Source of the DNA: Costus lasius
Taxonomy: Eukaryota > Streptophyta > Magnoliopsida > Zingiberales > Costaceae
Length of the DNA stretch: 64,000 nt
Assembly: GCA_027563935.2 (NCBI GenBank)
Contig: CM050450.1
Coordinates: 25,717,439 to 25,781,438 of the forward strand
Reading direction: 5' to 3'
How positions within the stretch are numbered: position 1 is the stretch's first letter; the number at the start of each line of letters is the position of its first letter. This document shows positions 10,181-20,370 of the stretch, one piece after another. Both the position numbers and the translations under genes were made by a program. A model generated the notes under the pieces. The model was not told where the DNA came from. It did not search any database and saw only the letters and a list, made by a program, of their open reading frames with translations.

Positions 10181-10764
10181 TGATACCTCGCATTTTGGTA
10201 GTAATTTTGATGGTCATCTCATGATAAATCTAGGCTTATTTTGACACTTTTATACTCTTTATAGTCTTATTTCCTTCGTATCTTCAGAATCTTCACTTTT
10301 TAGTGTTTTTGTGGAATTTTAGGTGAAATCACCCTTTTTCGACGTATTTTGGAGATTCTAAGACCATGAGACGATTTCTTATGCGAAAACGAAGCTACAC
10401 ATCAAATTTGGGCCAAAACAGAGTTAGCCTGAAAAATACGACCAGGTGAACCCCATGGGGTCCACCATCCTAGTCGCCAGCCGGCAGAACACTCCAGAGA
10501 GCTTCACGGCCGGGTGAACCCCACCGGGTTCACCAGATCTCTTGTAAGCCGAGAACTGCACAGTGAGAAGCACGGCCAGGTGAACCCGGCGGGGTTCACC
10601 GCGCTTCTTTCGCCCAGAACTTCATAGAGAGAATCACGGGCAGGTGAACCCGGTGGGGTTCACCCGTGATTCCAACCCAGTCGCGAGCGAGACCGAGTTT
10701 CACTCGGTTATTCCCTGATTTCTCACTCGTTTGGATTCCGAATTTGGCAAGTAAGGTGTCTATG
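10181..10764 (+). repeat. E1 3' LTR, first part (U3)
   Basis: Begins TGATACCTCG and runs to the E2 insertion point; the last five bases (CTATG, 10760-10764) are the E2 target duplication. Contains the palindrome array at 10441-10690. The LTR resumes at 17627, giving an unbroken length of about 1.49 kb. Confidence 0.88.
10441..10690 (+). repeat. E1 U3 palindrome array
   Basis: Four units with the GGTGAACCC / GGGTTCACC palindrome, each preceded by a CACGG(C/G)-like lead. Same theme as the spacer array at 6635-7010, absent from the other families. Confidence 0.82.
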
Positions 10765-11017
10765 TGATGACACCAAAATTCATAGTATATTTTGTGTCAT
10801 TTCATGTGTCTTTTTGTGTCATATTTATGCTATTTTGCTTGTTTTTAAGCCTTATTTGTCAAATATTGTAGAATCTACACTATTTCTTATTTTTGATCAT
10901 TTTCAGGTTAAAAGTGTCATATTTGATGGATTTTGGAAGATTTGAGCACACCAATGGATTCCAGAAGTCAAAACAAAGCTACCAATCAATTTTCATGAAA
11001 TTTGGAGCCAAATTACA

Positions 11018-11240
11018 AAAATACGGCACTATCGTATTTTCTGGACAAACTACCATGGTACCGTATTTTTGGACGACTCAAATCAGAGATTTTGGGCAAA
11101 ATACGGCACTACCGTATTTTTGGGACAAAATCTCATGGTACCATATTTTTGCAAGATTTTATACAGAAAATTTCAGAATTCTGGGTAAAAATACGGCACT
11201 GCCGTTTTTTACAGTAAAACTTTCACGGTACCGTATTATG
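11018..11240 (+). repeat. E2 U3 palindrome array, 5' copy
   Basis: Repeated AAATACGGCACTACCGTATT and ACGGTACCGTATTTT units; AATACGG/CCGTATT arms are complementary. The second copy is at 16105-16300. Confidence 0.8.
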
Positions 11241-12030
11241 GGCTGTTTTTCGCGAGTTTTTCGGATCTGAATCTTGCGTTGACCATAACTTTTGATCCAG
11301 AGCTCCAAATTGAGATCCGAAAGATGCTACGGACCCGTCTTCAAGAGGCAAAAATGTACGAATAGAAAGCCCCAATTTGTATCACCAACGGAGAGAGCAA
11401 TCGTCATAGAGGCGGTTAGGGTTTGTCCTCGCGCCGAGAGGCGTAGAGGACATCTCAGACCATGAGTTTTACATCGAAGCTTCATCTAGAGTAGGAGAGC
11501 ACGCCCCAGAAGTTTTAGAGCATTTGGAGTTTGATCAAGGGAGAAATCATCAAAATAGTGGTGACAGCACTGTTCACACGCGAAATTACGGGTTGTATTT
11601 CAATTACAACCCTGTTTTGTAACTTTCCTTCCCCTTTTTCACTTTCTAATCCTCTGAAATTATGGTTTGTTGTAATCCTTTCACCATGAAAGCTTAGATC
11701 TTTTTATGGGACATGGGGTGTAATCCCCTTAGTTTGTTAATGACTAGAAAACATTGATTTTTGTCAAGTTTAATTTTAATATGATAATTTTACTTTTGTG
11801 ATTGATTGTTCTTTAATTCTCTTTAGTTTTATAAATATCAGCATGTTTTGGAGCTTTGCGAAATAGACCGAGAGGTTGATTGTGAAATTCGGAACCCTAG
11901 AAATCATTGAGTTTAGAACTTATCGTAAGAGATTAGGTTTGTTCTTCGAATTTTGATTTTTAGTGAATTTATTGTCATGTTGATAATTTGAATCTAGGGT
12001 TGAGTTATTGTGTTAGACTTAATTTGATCT

Positions 12031-12262
12031 TGCACGAGAGTGAGGATCGAGTCGTCGGAAAACCATAAGTAAAACCTGTGTTGAGTTTCAGGATGCATGA
12101 GAGTAATCCATGAGATTCCACTTGAGATGATTGACTTAGAACTCTGATGCACGAGAGTGATCCTTGAGTTCTTTGTTCAATGATTTACTTATTTTCAGCA
12201 TTGGATAGATCTTGCACGAGAGTGAGGATTGGTCCTTTGTATGATTGTCTACGCGAGAGCGA
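12031..12262 (+). repeat. E2 R/U5 GNRA-hairpin array, 5' copy
   Basis: Five units. Unit core CAC-GAGA-GTG (units 1, 3, 4) or CGC-GAGA-GCG (unit 5), with outer arms such as GGAT/ATCC or GATC/GATC. Unit 2 is decayed here (CATGAGAGTA) but intact in the 3' LTR. Confidence 0.7.
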
Positions 12263-12546
12263 GATGATCCTTTTATAAAGTAAATTAGATCTTTATCATA
12301 ATAAGATTTGACTAATGACCTTTTATTCTTATCTAGTCATTGAAATTAAGGTGGATGAAACCCTAGTCCCATGTTTTTCTTTCTGATCATCTTTTAGTAT
12401 ACTTTTCTACATATTTACTTTCATCCTATTCGGTTTGCTTAGCTAGTGAGAAAACATCTATTTGGTCCTTAACACGTAGGTCTCTGTGGTTCGATATCTA
12501 TTTTATTACTTCGAGTATCCGTGCACTTGCGGACACAACAAGTTTT

Positions 12547-12564
12547 TGGCGCCGTTGCCGGGGA
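12547..12564 (+). other. E2 primer-binding site (tRNA-Asp type)
   Basis: TGGCGCCGTTGCCGGGGA, intact, six bases after the LTR end. Confidence 0.92.
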
Positions 12565-12760
12565 CCTTAGTTTTGTTAATATCAAAATAGTTGTTAGTAT
12601 TGCTAGACTAAGTTTTATTTATTTTAGATTTAACTTTAATTTTTATTTTTGCAGGTTTTGGATTTCACAGTTGTGACAGAACTGTGAATTCTTAAATTTA
12701 TAAATTTGCTTGTGTTTTATTTAAATTTTCAATATTCTGAAAAAAAAAAGTTCTTATTGA

Positions 12761-14053
12761 TTGGTGTTGGATTATCTCTCTATTTTTGATAAATTTAAAA
12801 ATATGTCTTTTAATTACAACTCCTGGGCAACTGAAAGAGGTGAGGTATACATGCCACCAAGTAAGTCTCTTCAAGATACGTTTAATTCTTTTATGCACTC
12901 TGTTAAGAAATCTTCTTCTCCTATTAGATGTGAAATTTGTGGATATTTTGATCATTGTTCCTCTAATTGTCAATTTTTAAATTCCAATTCACCATGGTAT
13001 CAAGATAATCAATATAATTCTAGATCTTTTTATGATGATTGCTCAAACTATACTTCTGAACCATGCTTTGAGAAAACTGAAAAATCTAGCCTAGAGATTA
13101 TGTTTGAAAAGTTCATGAAACAAGATGTGAGTGAGACCCTCAAACAAATCAATTGTAAGTTGGATGACATGGTTGCACACAATGAAATTTTAGAAACCCA
13201 ATTAGCACAACAAGCATGTTTATTTGAGTTTGATTTAGAAGCTCAAAAGATTGATTTAGAAAATTCCCCCACTAATTATGATTGTTTTGAGATTGAGCCT
13301 TATGTGGACATTAATGCATCTCACTCTGATTTTGATAATTCTGAAATTGATTCCTTTGATAATGTATTATTGGAAAAAGTTGAGGAAATTGAAATTGTAA
13401 AACCCTCTTTTGATGAAATTGATGCTTTTGTTGATATATCATTTATGGTTAAATCTGATGAGTTTGAAAATTGTGATATTCATGTACCTCAATTTGATTT
13501 TGATGATATTGTTGAGATTAATGATAAATCTTTTGTGGCTAACTCTAGTTCTATTAATTCTTTTGCTAACATTGATAAATCTCATGATTTTTCATATGAT
13601 TCTGATTTTGACTCTTCTGATGATGAATTATTTGTGGGGAGGCATGAGGAAATTGATTTTAAAGAGTCTCATCTTGATTTTGTTGATAATTTTGATATTG
13701 AAAAATTGTTTGATGATGAACATGAGGAAATTGAAAAAGATTTGAAAAATACAAACACTAATGAATCTCACTCTGATGTTTTACCCATATCTTTTGTTGA
13801 ATCTTTTGATTTATTTGAAAATTCATGCTTTATTGAGGAATTTAATGAAAGACATAAAACTTATTTTGATGATCCAATATTTGAATCTTTTGATCAAAGT
13901 CTTTTTCTTATTGCTATTGAAAACATTAATTTGAAGAAAGGACTAATGATTTTGCTTTTTGACAAACATAAGAAGATCATAAAGATTTCTTTCAGTGGAT
14001 TTAAAAATTTTGATTTTAATTTCTGCAAATTAAAAAAGCCACTTCAACTGTGA
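12761..14053 (+). CDS. E2 Gag-derived ORF: zinc knuckle plus acidic repeat-rich tail
   Basis: Intact 430-codon frame. The possible start at 12761 is followed by MSFNYNSW (Met15, 12803), which aligns better with Gag. Residues about 20-33 (SWATERGEVYMPPS) match the Gag segment WTSERGVLYRPS of E7. A CCHC knuckle follows (Cys57, Cys60, His65, Cys70). Residues about 120-150 contain HNEILETQLAQQA, matching HNKMLESQLAQQA of E1. The capsid domain is absent. Where E1 continues into protease, E2 has about 270 residues rich in Asp, Glu, Phe and Ser with repeated SH(S/L)D and HEEI motifs, unlike anything I recognise. It may bind element RNA through the knuckle. It is in frame throughout while neighbouring elements are full of stops. 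Confidence 0.8.
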   Translation: MVLDYLSIFDKFKNMSFNYNSWATERGEVYMPPSKSLQDTFNSFMHSVKKSSSPIRCEICGYFDHCSSNCQFLNSNSPWYQDNQYNSRSFYDDCSNYTSEPCFEKTEKSSLEIMFEKFMKQDVSETLKQINCKLDDMVAHNEILETQLAQQACLFEFDLEAQKIDLENSPTNYDCFEIEPYVDINASHSDFDNSEIDSFDNVLLEKVEEIEIVKPSFDEIDAFVDISFMVKSDEFENCDIHVPQFDFDDIVEINDKSFVANSSSINSFANIDKSHDFSYDSDFDSSDDELFVGRHEEIDFKESHLDFVDNFDIEKLFDDEHEEIEKDLKNTNTNESHSDVLPISFVESFDLFENSCFIEEFNERHKTYFDDPIFESFDQSLFLIAIENINLKKGLMILLFDKHKKIIKISFSGFKNFDFNFCKLKKPLQL

Positions 14054-14205
14054 TTTACATGAAATTTTGGATGTTTGATTTAGTGGCTAAACTTTTTGGA
14101 CAGCGAAAATGCAGAAAATTGTTTGCTCTTTACTTTGGTACTGATTCACCTGCTTCACCATGATAACTGAGTTTAGGTCAAGCTATGGACCAAAAATTAG
14201 CGCTT

Positions 14206-14223
14206 CTTGGGAGGCAACCCAAG
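14206..14223 (+). other. Conserved post-pol hairpin, E2 copy
   Basis: CTTGGGAGGCAACCCAAG about 150 bases after the ORF stop, preceded by GGTCAAGCTATGGACC as in the other elements. Kept although pol is missing. Confidence 0.75.
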
Positions 14224-15280
14224 CACTTTTGCCTTAGTTTAGTTTCTTTTATTTTAGTTTATTTTTAGAATTAATTTTTTTTGCAGGAAAATAAAATTCT
14301 TTACGGTTGCACTGCTCTCCTTGGACACCTGCGGCTTCTTCTCCAGATTTGCAGCACCTCTAGCCACCACTACATCTGCCTTTGACATCACTGTCTCCAG
14401 CCGTCGACACTGGATCATACCACCAGCAGATTCTTATTTCTTTTGCTGCCTCTTATTCCATGATTTTATTTATTTTTGCAGCAGTTCTTTATTATTAACT
14501 CTAATTTTTTTTATGCAGTACTATCTTTTGCACCGGCTGACGATCTCACCTCTATGACTGTATTCTCTAGCAGGCCACTAGAGATTTCTCACTCTACTGT
14601 CGGCACCATCACCATCATTGCTAGCAGCTTTTCAGTAAAATTTTCAAAAGGCACATCTTTGAACCTAGCAGCATGTCCCGACACTGTTTTTGATCTGAGC
14701 CTTATGTACTTTGGGTCAGAGCTTGCTATATAGTTTTGTGAGTATTGTTTACACTCTCTTGTATTCATGATTATTTCATGTGGTTGCATCTTTGATTTGT
14801 TATCACTTTACACCCTTTGCATTGTTTGAGCCTTATGTGATTATATGGACCAATCATGTTACACTTTTGACTATGATTATATGAGTTTTCATGCTTCACA
14901 CCTTTTGCATTGAATTAGAAATTTTTTATGGACATGATAAGATTGATAAGTTGATGATATGTTTTTCTTAGATGGGTAGATTTTTCTACATTGATTATGA
15001 AAGTTCATGCTAATGCTTGTGAATGAAGATATACCTATTATGTTGAATTTATTTCTTCAATATATATCTACTTGTTGAAATTATCCATTGATTGATGCAT
15101 ATGTTTTGGGCAGGTATGTTGTTTGATGAATGTAATCTAAGAGTGAAGCATCTTTCTTGAATAGAATGAGCATATGAGTGTAATTTTTGAAGTGATGTCA
15201 ATTGATTAGCCTAGTTGATGTTTGGTCTATTTTACTATTTGTTGGGAAGGAAGAATCCATGATCCACAAAAAAAGTGAGA
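14224..15280 (+). other. E2 3' untranslated region, proximal part
   Basis: About 1 kb with no credible gene. Short open frames at 14321-14733 lack family motifs. Confidence 0.55.
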
Positions 15281-15455
15281 GACTCCCCTACTTGGCACTA
15301 TGCAAAATTGACAGTGGTACCTAAGACATGGGTTGAAGTCAAAAATTATAAAAAAATTTGATGAGAGAAATATTTTGGGTAGGCATGAGAGAATGACTCC
15401 TTTACTTGGCACTGTGTAAAATTGACAGTGGTACCGAAGATAAGAGTTGAAGTCC
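15281..15455 (+). other. E2 paired 3' UTR stem-loops
   Basis: Copy 1 (15281-15340): CACTAT / GCAAAATTG / ACAGTG, one A-C mismatch. Copy 2 (15394-15455): CACTGT / GTAAAATTG / ACAGTG, perfect. Both are flanked by ACTTGG and GTACC(T/G)AAG. They lie 400-570 bases before the 3' LTR. Confidence 0.75.
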
Positions 15456-15852
15456 AAATAAAAAGTGTGTATCTATGTGGGTACATACCATCAAAAACAT
15501 AGAAAAAAAAAGAGAGAGAGAAAAAGAGATTTTGAGTGGAAAAAGATTTTGGATATCCTATTCCTATAAACAAAGGTATGATAGATTTAAACTTAAACAA
15601 AGGTGAAATCATGAGATTGAGATTCTTTTTATTATACGAGTTGCGAAATTTTATTTTATCAAAGCAGTGAATCTTAAATTAAATTCATTGGATGATGTAT
15701 TTATCTAAAATTTTGTGCAAAAAGTTGATGGAGTATTTCATGAGTGTTTATATTTTAGAAATTTATTTTTTCATAAAAGAGCATATTTTCCATACTTAAC
15801 ATTGTTCTTATTTATTTGCATGAGGACAAGCAAAATTTGAGCCTTATGTGTT

Positions 15853-17621
15853 TGATGACACCAAAATTCATAGTATATTTTGTGTCATTTCATGTGTTTT
15901 TTTGTGTCATATTTATGCTCTTTTGCTTGTTTTTAAGCCTTATTTGTCAAATATTGCATAATCTACACTATTTCTTATTTTTGATCATTTTCAAGTTAAA
16001 AGTGTCATATTTTGATGGATTTTGGAAGATTTGAGCATACCAATGGATTCCAGATGTCGAAACAAAGCTACCCATCAATTTTCATGAAATTTGGAGCCAA
16101 ATTGCAAAAATACGGCACTACCATATTTTCTGGACAAACTACCACGGTACCGTATTTTTGGACGACTCAAATCAGAGATTTTGGGAAAAATACGGCACTA
16201 CCGTATTTTTGGGACAAAATCTCACGGTACCATATTTTTGGAGGATTTTATACAGAAAATTTCGTAATTCTGGGTAAAAATACGGCACTGTCATTTTTTA
16301 CAGTAAAACTTTCACTTGTGGGGCTTTTTTTGCGAGTTTTTCGGGTCCGAATCTTGCGCGGACCATAACTTTTGATCCAGAGCTCCAAATTGAGATCCGA
16401 AAGATGATACGAACTCATCTTTAAGAGGAAAAGACGTACAAATAGAAAACCCCAATTTTTATCACCAATTGAGAGAGCAGTCATCAGAGAGGTGGTTAGG
16501 GTTTGTCCTCGCGCCGAGAGGCATAGAGGACATCTCAGACCGTGATATTTACATCGAATCTTCGTCTGGAGTAGGAGAGCACGCCCCAGAAGTTTCAGAG
16601 CGTTTGGAGTCTGATCAAGGGAGAAATCATCAAAATAGTGGTGACAGCACTGTTCACACGCGAAATTACAGGTTGTATTTCAATTACAACCCTGTTTTGT
16701 AAATTTCCTTCCCCTTTTTTCGCTTTCTAATCCTCTAAAATTATGGTTTGTTGTAATCCTTTCACCATGAAAGCTTAGATCTTTTTATGAGACATGGGGT
16801 GTAATCCCCTTAGTTTGTTAATAAATAGAAAACATTGATTTTTGTCAAGTTTAATTTTAATATGATAATTTTACTTTTGTAATTGATTGTTCTTTAATTC
16901 TCTTCAGTTTTATAAATATCAGCATGTTTTAGAGCTTTGTGAAACAGACCGAGAGGTTGATTGTGAAATTCGGAACCCTAGAAATCATTGAGTTTAGAAC
17001 TTATCGTAAGAGATTAGGTTTGTTCTTCGAATTCTGATTTTTAGTGAATTTATTGCCATGTTGATAATTTGAATCTAGGGTTGAGTTATTGTGTTAGACT
17101 TAATTTGATCTTGCACGAGAGTGAGGATCGAGTCGTCGGAAAACCATAAGTAAAACCTGTGTTGAGTTTCAGGATGCACGAGAGTGATCCTTGAGATTTC
17201 ACTTGAGATGATTGACTTAGAACTCTGATGCACGAGAGTGATCCTTGAGTTCTTTGTTCAATGATTTACTTATTTTCAGCATCGGATAGATCTTGCACGA
17301 GAGTGAGGATTGGTCCTTTGTATGATTGTCTGCGCGAGAGCGAGATGATCCTTTTATAAAGTAAATTAGGTCTTTATCATAATAAGATTTGACTGATAAC
17401 CTTTTATTCTTATCTAGTCATTGAAATTAAGGTGGATGAAACCCTAGTCCCATGTTTATCTCTCTGATCATCTTTTAGCATACTTTTCTGCATATTTACT
17501 TTCATCCTATTCGGTTTGCTTAGCTAGTGAGAAAACATCTATTTGGTACTTAACACGTAGGTCTTTGTGGTTCGATATCTATTTTATTAGTTCGAGTATC
17601 CGTACACTTGCGGACACAACA
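15853..17621 (+). repeat. E2 3' LTR
   Basis: 1769 bases, colinear with 10765-12540; U3 palindrome array at about 16105-16300. Followed by CTATG. Preceded by GAGGACAAGCAAAATTTGAG, the conserved pre-LTR motif. Confidence 0.92.
17111..17351 (+). repeat. E2 R/U5 GNRA-hairpin array, 3' copy
   Basis: Five units, all intact: GATCTTGCAC-GAGA-GTGAGGATC; GGATGCAC-GAGA-GTGATCC; TGATGCAC-GAGA-GTGATCC; CTTGCAC-GAGA-GTGAGGAT; GCGC-GAGA-GCGAG. Confidence 0.72.
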
Positions 17622-17626
17622 CTATG

Positions 17627-18531
17627 GAAAGCTCTTTCAGAGGCGAATGCACAGGAAATAAAAGCCCTAATTTTTTTGCCCTAATTATCGAGTAATCGGG
17701 GGACGAATCGGTGCGGGCGGAAGAACACGGCGACGAGGCAATTTTTAGAGATTTTCGGAGATTGAGACACAAGATCATCATGATTTCTTCAGGATTCCTT
17801 CGGTTCATCGTCTCCTTCCTCTTAGATTCGTTTCCTTGTACTTTCCCTTTCATTAAAAGAGAGATTTTGAGCATTTCAATGATGATTGTAGCGTAAACCC
17901 TATTTCAGGGCTTGGTTGAAGCCCTTTGATGATTTTGATCGCAAACTTTGTATCTATTTTCGTTATTTGGAATGAATTGTGAGCATATTTTACTTTGACG
18001 TATTTATTTCATGATTTTACCTTGGCCGAGTATTTTCACGTGTTAGCCGTTACGATTCATATCGAGAGAAAGATCGTAAGGGTGGAATCTCTTAGTAAAA
18101 CTTGTGAGACCTCGACACGAGAGTGCTTGGTCTTCGCTCGAGGATTTTGTAGTCTGCCATAGAACTCAATGGGTTCATCATAGAACAATCCACCGCGAGA
18201 GTAGGAGGTCGGTCTACGACGAACACCGGGGTGTACACTCGAGAGAGGGCACCTTGTACCCTAGGGCTAGACTCCTTGTGCAAAACCAATAAACCAAATA
18301 ATTAATATCTTTCTTGTGCGATTAAGATTATCATTGTAGTGGAAACCGTAACCCTTATATCTCTCTCATATTTTCTCTCTATTTACTTGTTTACGATTTC
18401 TGTTTTCGAAACCACATCTCGATTCGCCTAGCTATTAGGACTCAGATTTTCTAGTACTCAACCTTGTTCCCTATGGGATTCGACATCTTTTATATTACTT
18501 CGACATAACCGTGTACTTGCGGGACGTGTCA
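17627..18531 (+). repeat. E1 3' LTR, second part (U3/R/U5)
   Basis: Continues the LTR broken at 10764 and ends GCGGGACGTGTCA, as the 5' remnant does. The next five bases are CGATG. Confidence 0.88.
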
Positions 18532-20370
18532 CGATGCTATTTTCCCATGACTTGATGTACAACCACTTGACTTATGAATGTTTGATCAAAGATGCCATTT
18601 ATGTGAGATGCATGATAAAGGTTTTTGATATTATCTACTTTGCATACTTCAATGGATTGTATTAGTAATATTTGATTTAATTTGCTTTCAATACTGTATT
18701 ATAACTTGAGGCTTGTTGTGATCAAATTATAACCTTGCTAGACTTATTCAAGTTGTTTGAGGTTCCTTATTTCATTTCATCATTATGTTCTAAACAATTC
18801 AATTGTTTGAGGACAACCACAACTTTAAGTCCGATGTATTTTGACATCATGCATATATATGATATATCGTGTCTTAATTCTATTATTATTCTGGAGTAAA
18901 ATACATGCTTTGTCTCATTTATTCGCTTAAATACCTCATATTGTTCAGAATCTTCACTTTTTCCTTAGTTTTATTGAAATGTAGAGATTTTGCCCTAAAA
19001 TTGGTGGAATTTGGAAGTTTTGAATATATGGGACAACTCCTCATGATGAGACGAAGCTGCATGTCAAATTTCAAATCAAACGGAGCTTTCTACACTTTTC
19101 ACGGGCATGGTCATGCATCTATGCACGGCTGTGTATGACCCTACTTTCCCAGACTGCGCCGAGCTCTTCACAGGCGTGCCCGTGCATCCATGCACGGCCG
19201 TGAAGGACTCGGCCGAACTTTTCAGAAATCGATGAAACGTTCACGGGCACACCCAAGAACACATACATGGCCGTGAGGAGTAATGTTTTTCGGAAAACAA
19301 ACTTTGCCGAGCTCTTCATAAGCATGGCCGTGCATCCATGCACGGCTATGACAGCTCCCGCCTATTCGACACCCGTTCGATTTTTCACCCGTTTCTTACT
19401 ATTTTTGAAGCAGAATTTGCTAAAAATTTATAGAGACTTTCCTAACTTAGACACAAAGATTTTGGGATAAGAAACATGCAATTTCATGGAGCAGTTGGGG
19501 AGAATGAAGTGAAACAGCAACAACTAGGGTTTTGCGATAATTTTGACGACGAGAGGCTATTCCGGTGCGATTTCTTCCTCCTTTCGACGCTAAAGGCCAT
19601 GCTCCATCCTCTCACGATATAGATCTAGCCTTTCCTCCAGTTTGGTTGAATTTCTCTTGAGTAATTTCATGTATTCTACGATGAGAGTTGTAGCGTAATC
19701 TATTTTCGGAGTTTGGGCGTAGCCCACTGTAAGAATGTTGAATGATAATGTTTAATTAATATCTTGCTTAAGTTTATCTTTATTCTTATTCAATTCTAAG
19801 TTGCATAATTTTATATTTATGTACTGGTCATGCATATGTATGTCTTAGACATTGTAGGAAGGACTGAGAGGTGAACCACAACGTCAGAACCCCTTAGATT
19901 GATCTTGTAATTTCGATCACGAAAGTAGGTCGAAATTACTCGAGGAATTAATAATTTTTCATAGAGCCCAATGGATTTGCTTAACCTAGTAAGCCACGAG
20001 AGTAAGAAACTTGGGTTAAGTTAGATACTGGATCGTGGCCTAAGAAGGAACGATCTGTACCTTAAGAAGAATTATCTAAAGAACTTATGTTAGATAAATT
20101 TTAAACACTTGCATTATCTTTCTGTTATTCTTCAGTGTGGTGAAGCCTAAACCCCCGATCTTCTCTCAAGATCTTCACACCCCCGTTTGCTCTTTGTTTG
20201 CTCTTGACTTGCTTTGATTTACTTTCGTGCATTAGGATTTTAGTGACTCTCTTCATTATTTGATCACCTAGCTATTGATTGACTGATTAGTTAGTACTTG
20301 ACCCCTAGTCCTTGTCGGATCGATACTTATTTATTACGCGATAGAATCATGCACTTGCAGGCCCCTATCA
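18532..20370 (+). mobile_element. E3: 3' end of an older Athila-type element (host of E1)
   Basis: 18532-18841 is 3' UTR ending in the conserved pre-LTR motif TTGAGGACAACCACAACTTT. An LTR starting TGACATCATG (18842) and ending near CCCCTATCA (20370) follows. The rest of E3 lies left of E1, outside the window. The U5 end shares the GTACTTGA...GGATCGATA...GCACTTGC signature of the other families. Confidence 0.75.
18842..20370 (+). repeat. E3 3' LTR with CACGGCCGTG-type palindrome array
   Basis: U3 palindromes at about 19095-19355 use a third theme (CACGGGC / GCCGTGCATCCATGCACGGC). R/U5 includes GATCACGAAAGTAGGTC and GCCACGAGAGTAAG, GNRA-loop units like those of E2. The right end is inferred from a TG...CA boundary; no second LTR is visible to confirm it. 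Confidence 0.65.

Larger units (their letters stand above)
10765..12540 (+). repeat. E2 5' LTR
   Basis: 1776 bases. U3 palindrome array at about 11020-11235 (ATACGGCACTACCGTATTTT and ACGGTACCGT types), the R/U5 hairpin array at 12031-12262, and a U5 end that closely matches E6 and E7. Confidence 0.92.
10765..17621 (+). mobile_element. E2: complete non-autonomous Athila-related LTR element nested in the E1 3' LTR
   Basis: LTRs at 10765-12540 and 15853-17621, both TGATGACACC...GGACACAACA, flanked by the exact 5-bp duplication CTATG (10760-10764 and 17622-17626). Internal parts: tRNA-Asp primer site, one 430-codon ORF with a Gag zinc knuckle, the post-pol hairpin although there is no pol, and the paired 3' UTR stem-loops. 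RT, integrase and ORF3 are absent. The last 540 bases of the two LTRs differ by about 18 substitutions by eye. The LTR ends and U3 array match E6/E7, which are plausible helpers. Confidence 0.93.
367..18531 (+). mobile_element. E1: near-complete Athila-lineage Ty3/gypsy retrotransposon, interrupted by E0 and E2
   Basis: Order on the plus strand: 5' LTR remnant (367-795), tRNA-Asp-type primer site, gag, protease, RT, RNase H, integrase, spacer with palindrome array, ORF3, 3' UTR, 3' LTR (10181-10764 and 17627-18531, split by E2). There is no chromodomain, and ORF3 lies after integrase, which together fit the Athila lineage. The coding regions carry several frameshifts and nonsense codons, so the copy is dead. 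The two LTR copies differ by about 27 substitutions over about 405 aligned bases plus two short indels (counted by eye). It is itself inserted in the 3' region of E3; the five bases after its right end are CGATG and the matching left copy would be off the window. Confidence 0.9.

Noticed and set aside
13410..13745. Leucine/isoleucine-rich open frame in E2
   Set aside because: Shadow of the acidic ORF in another frame.
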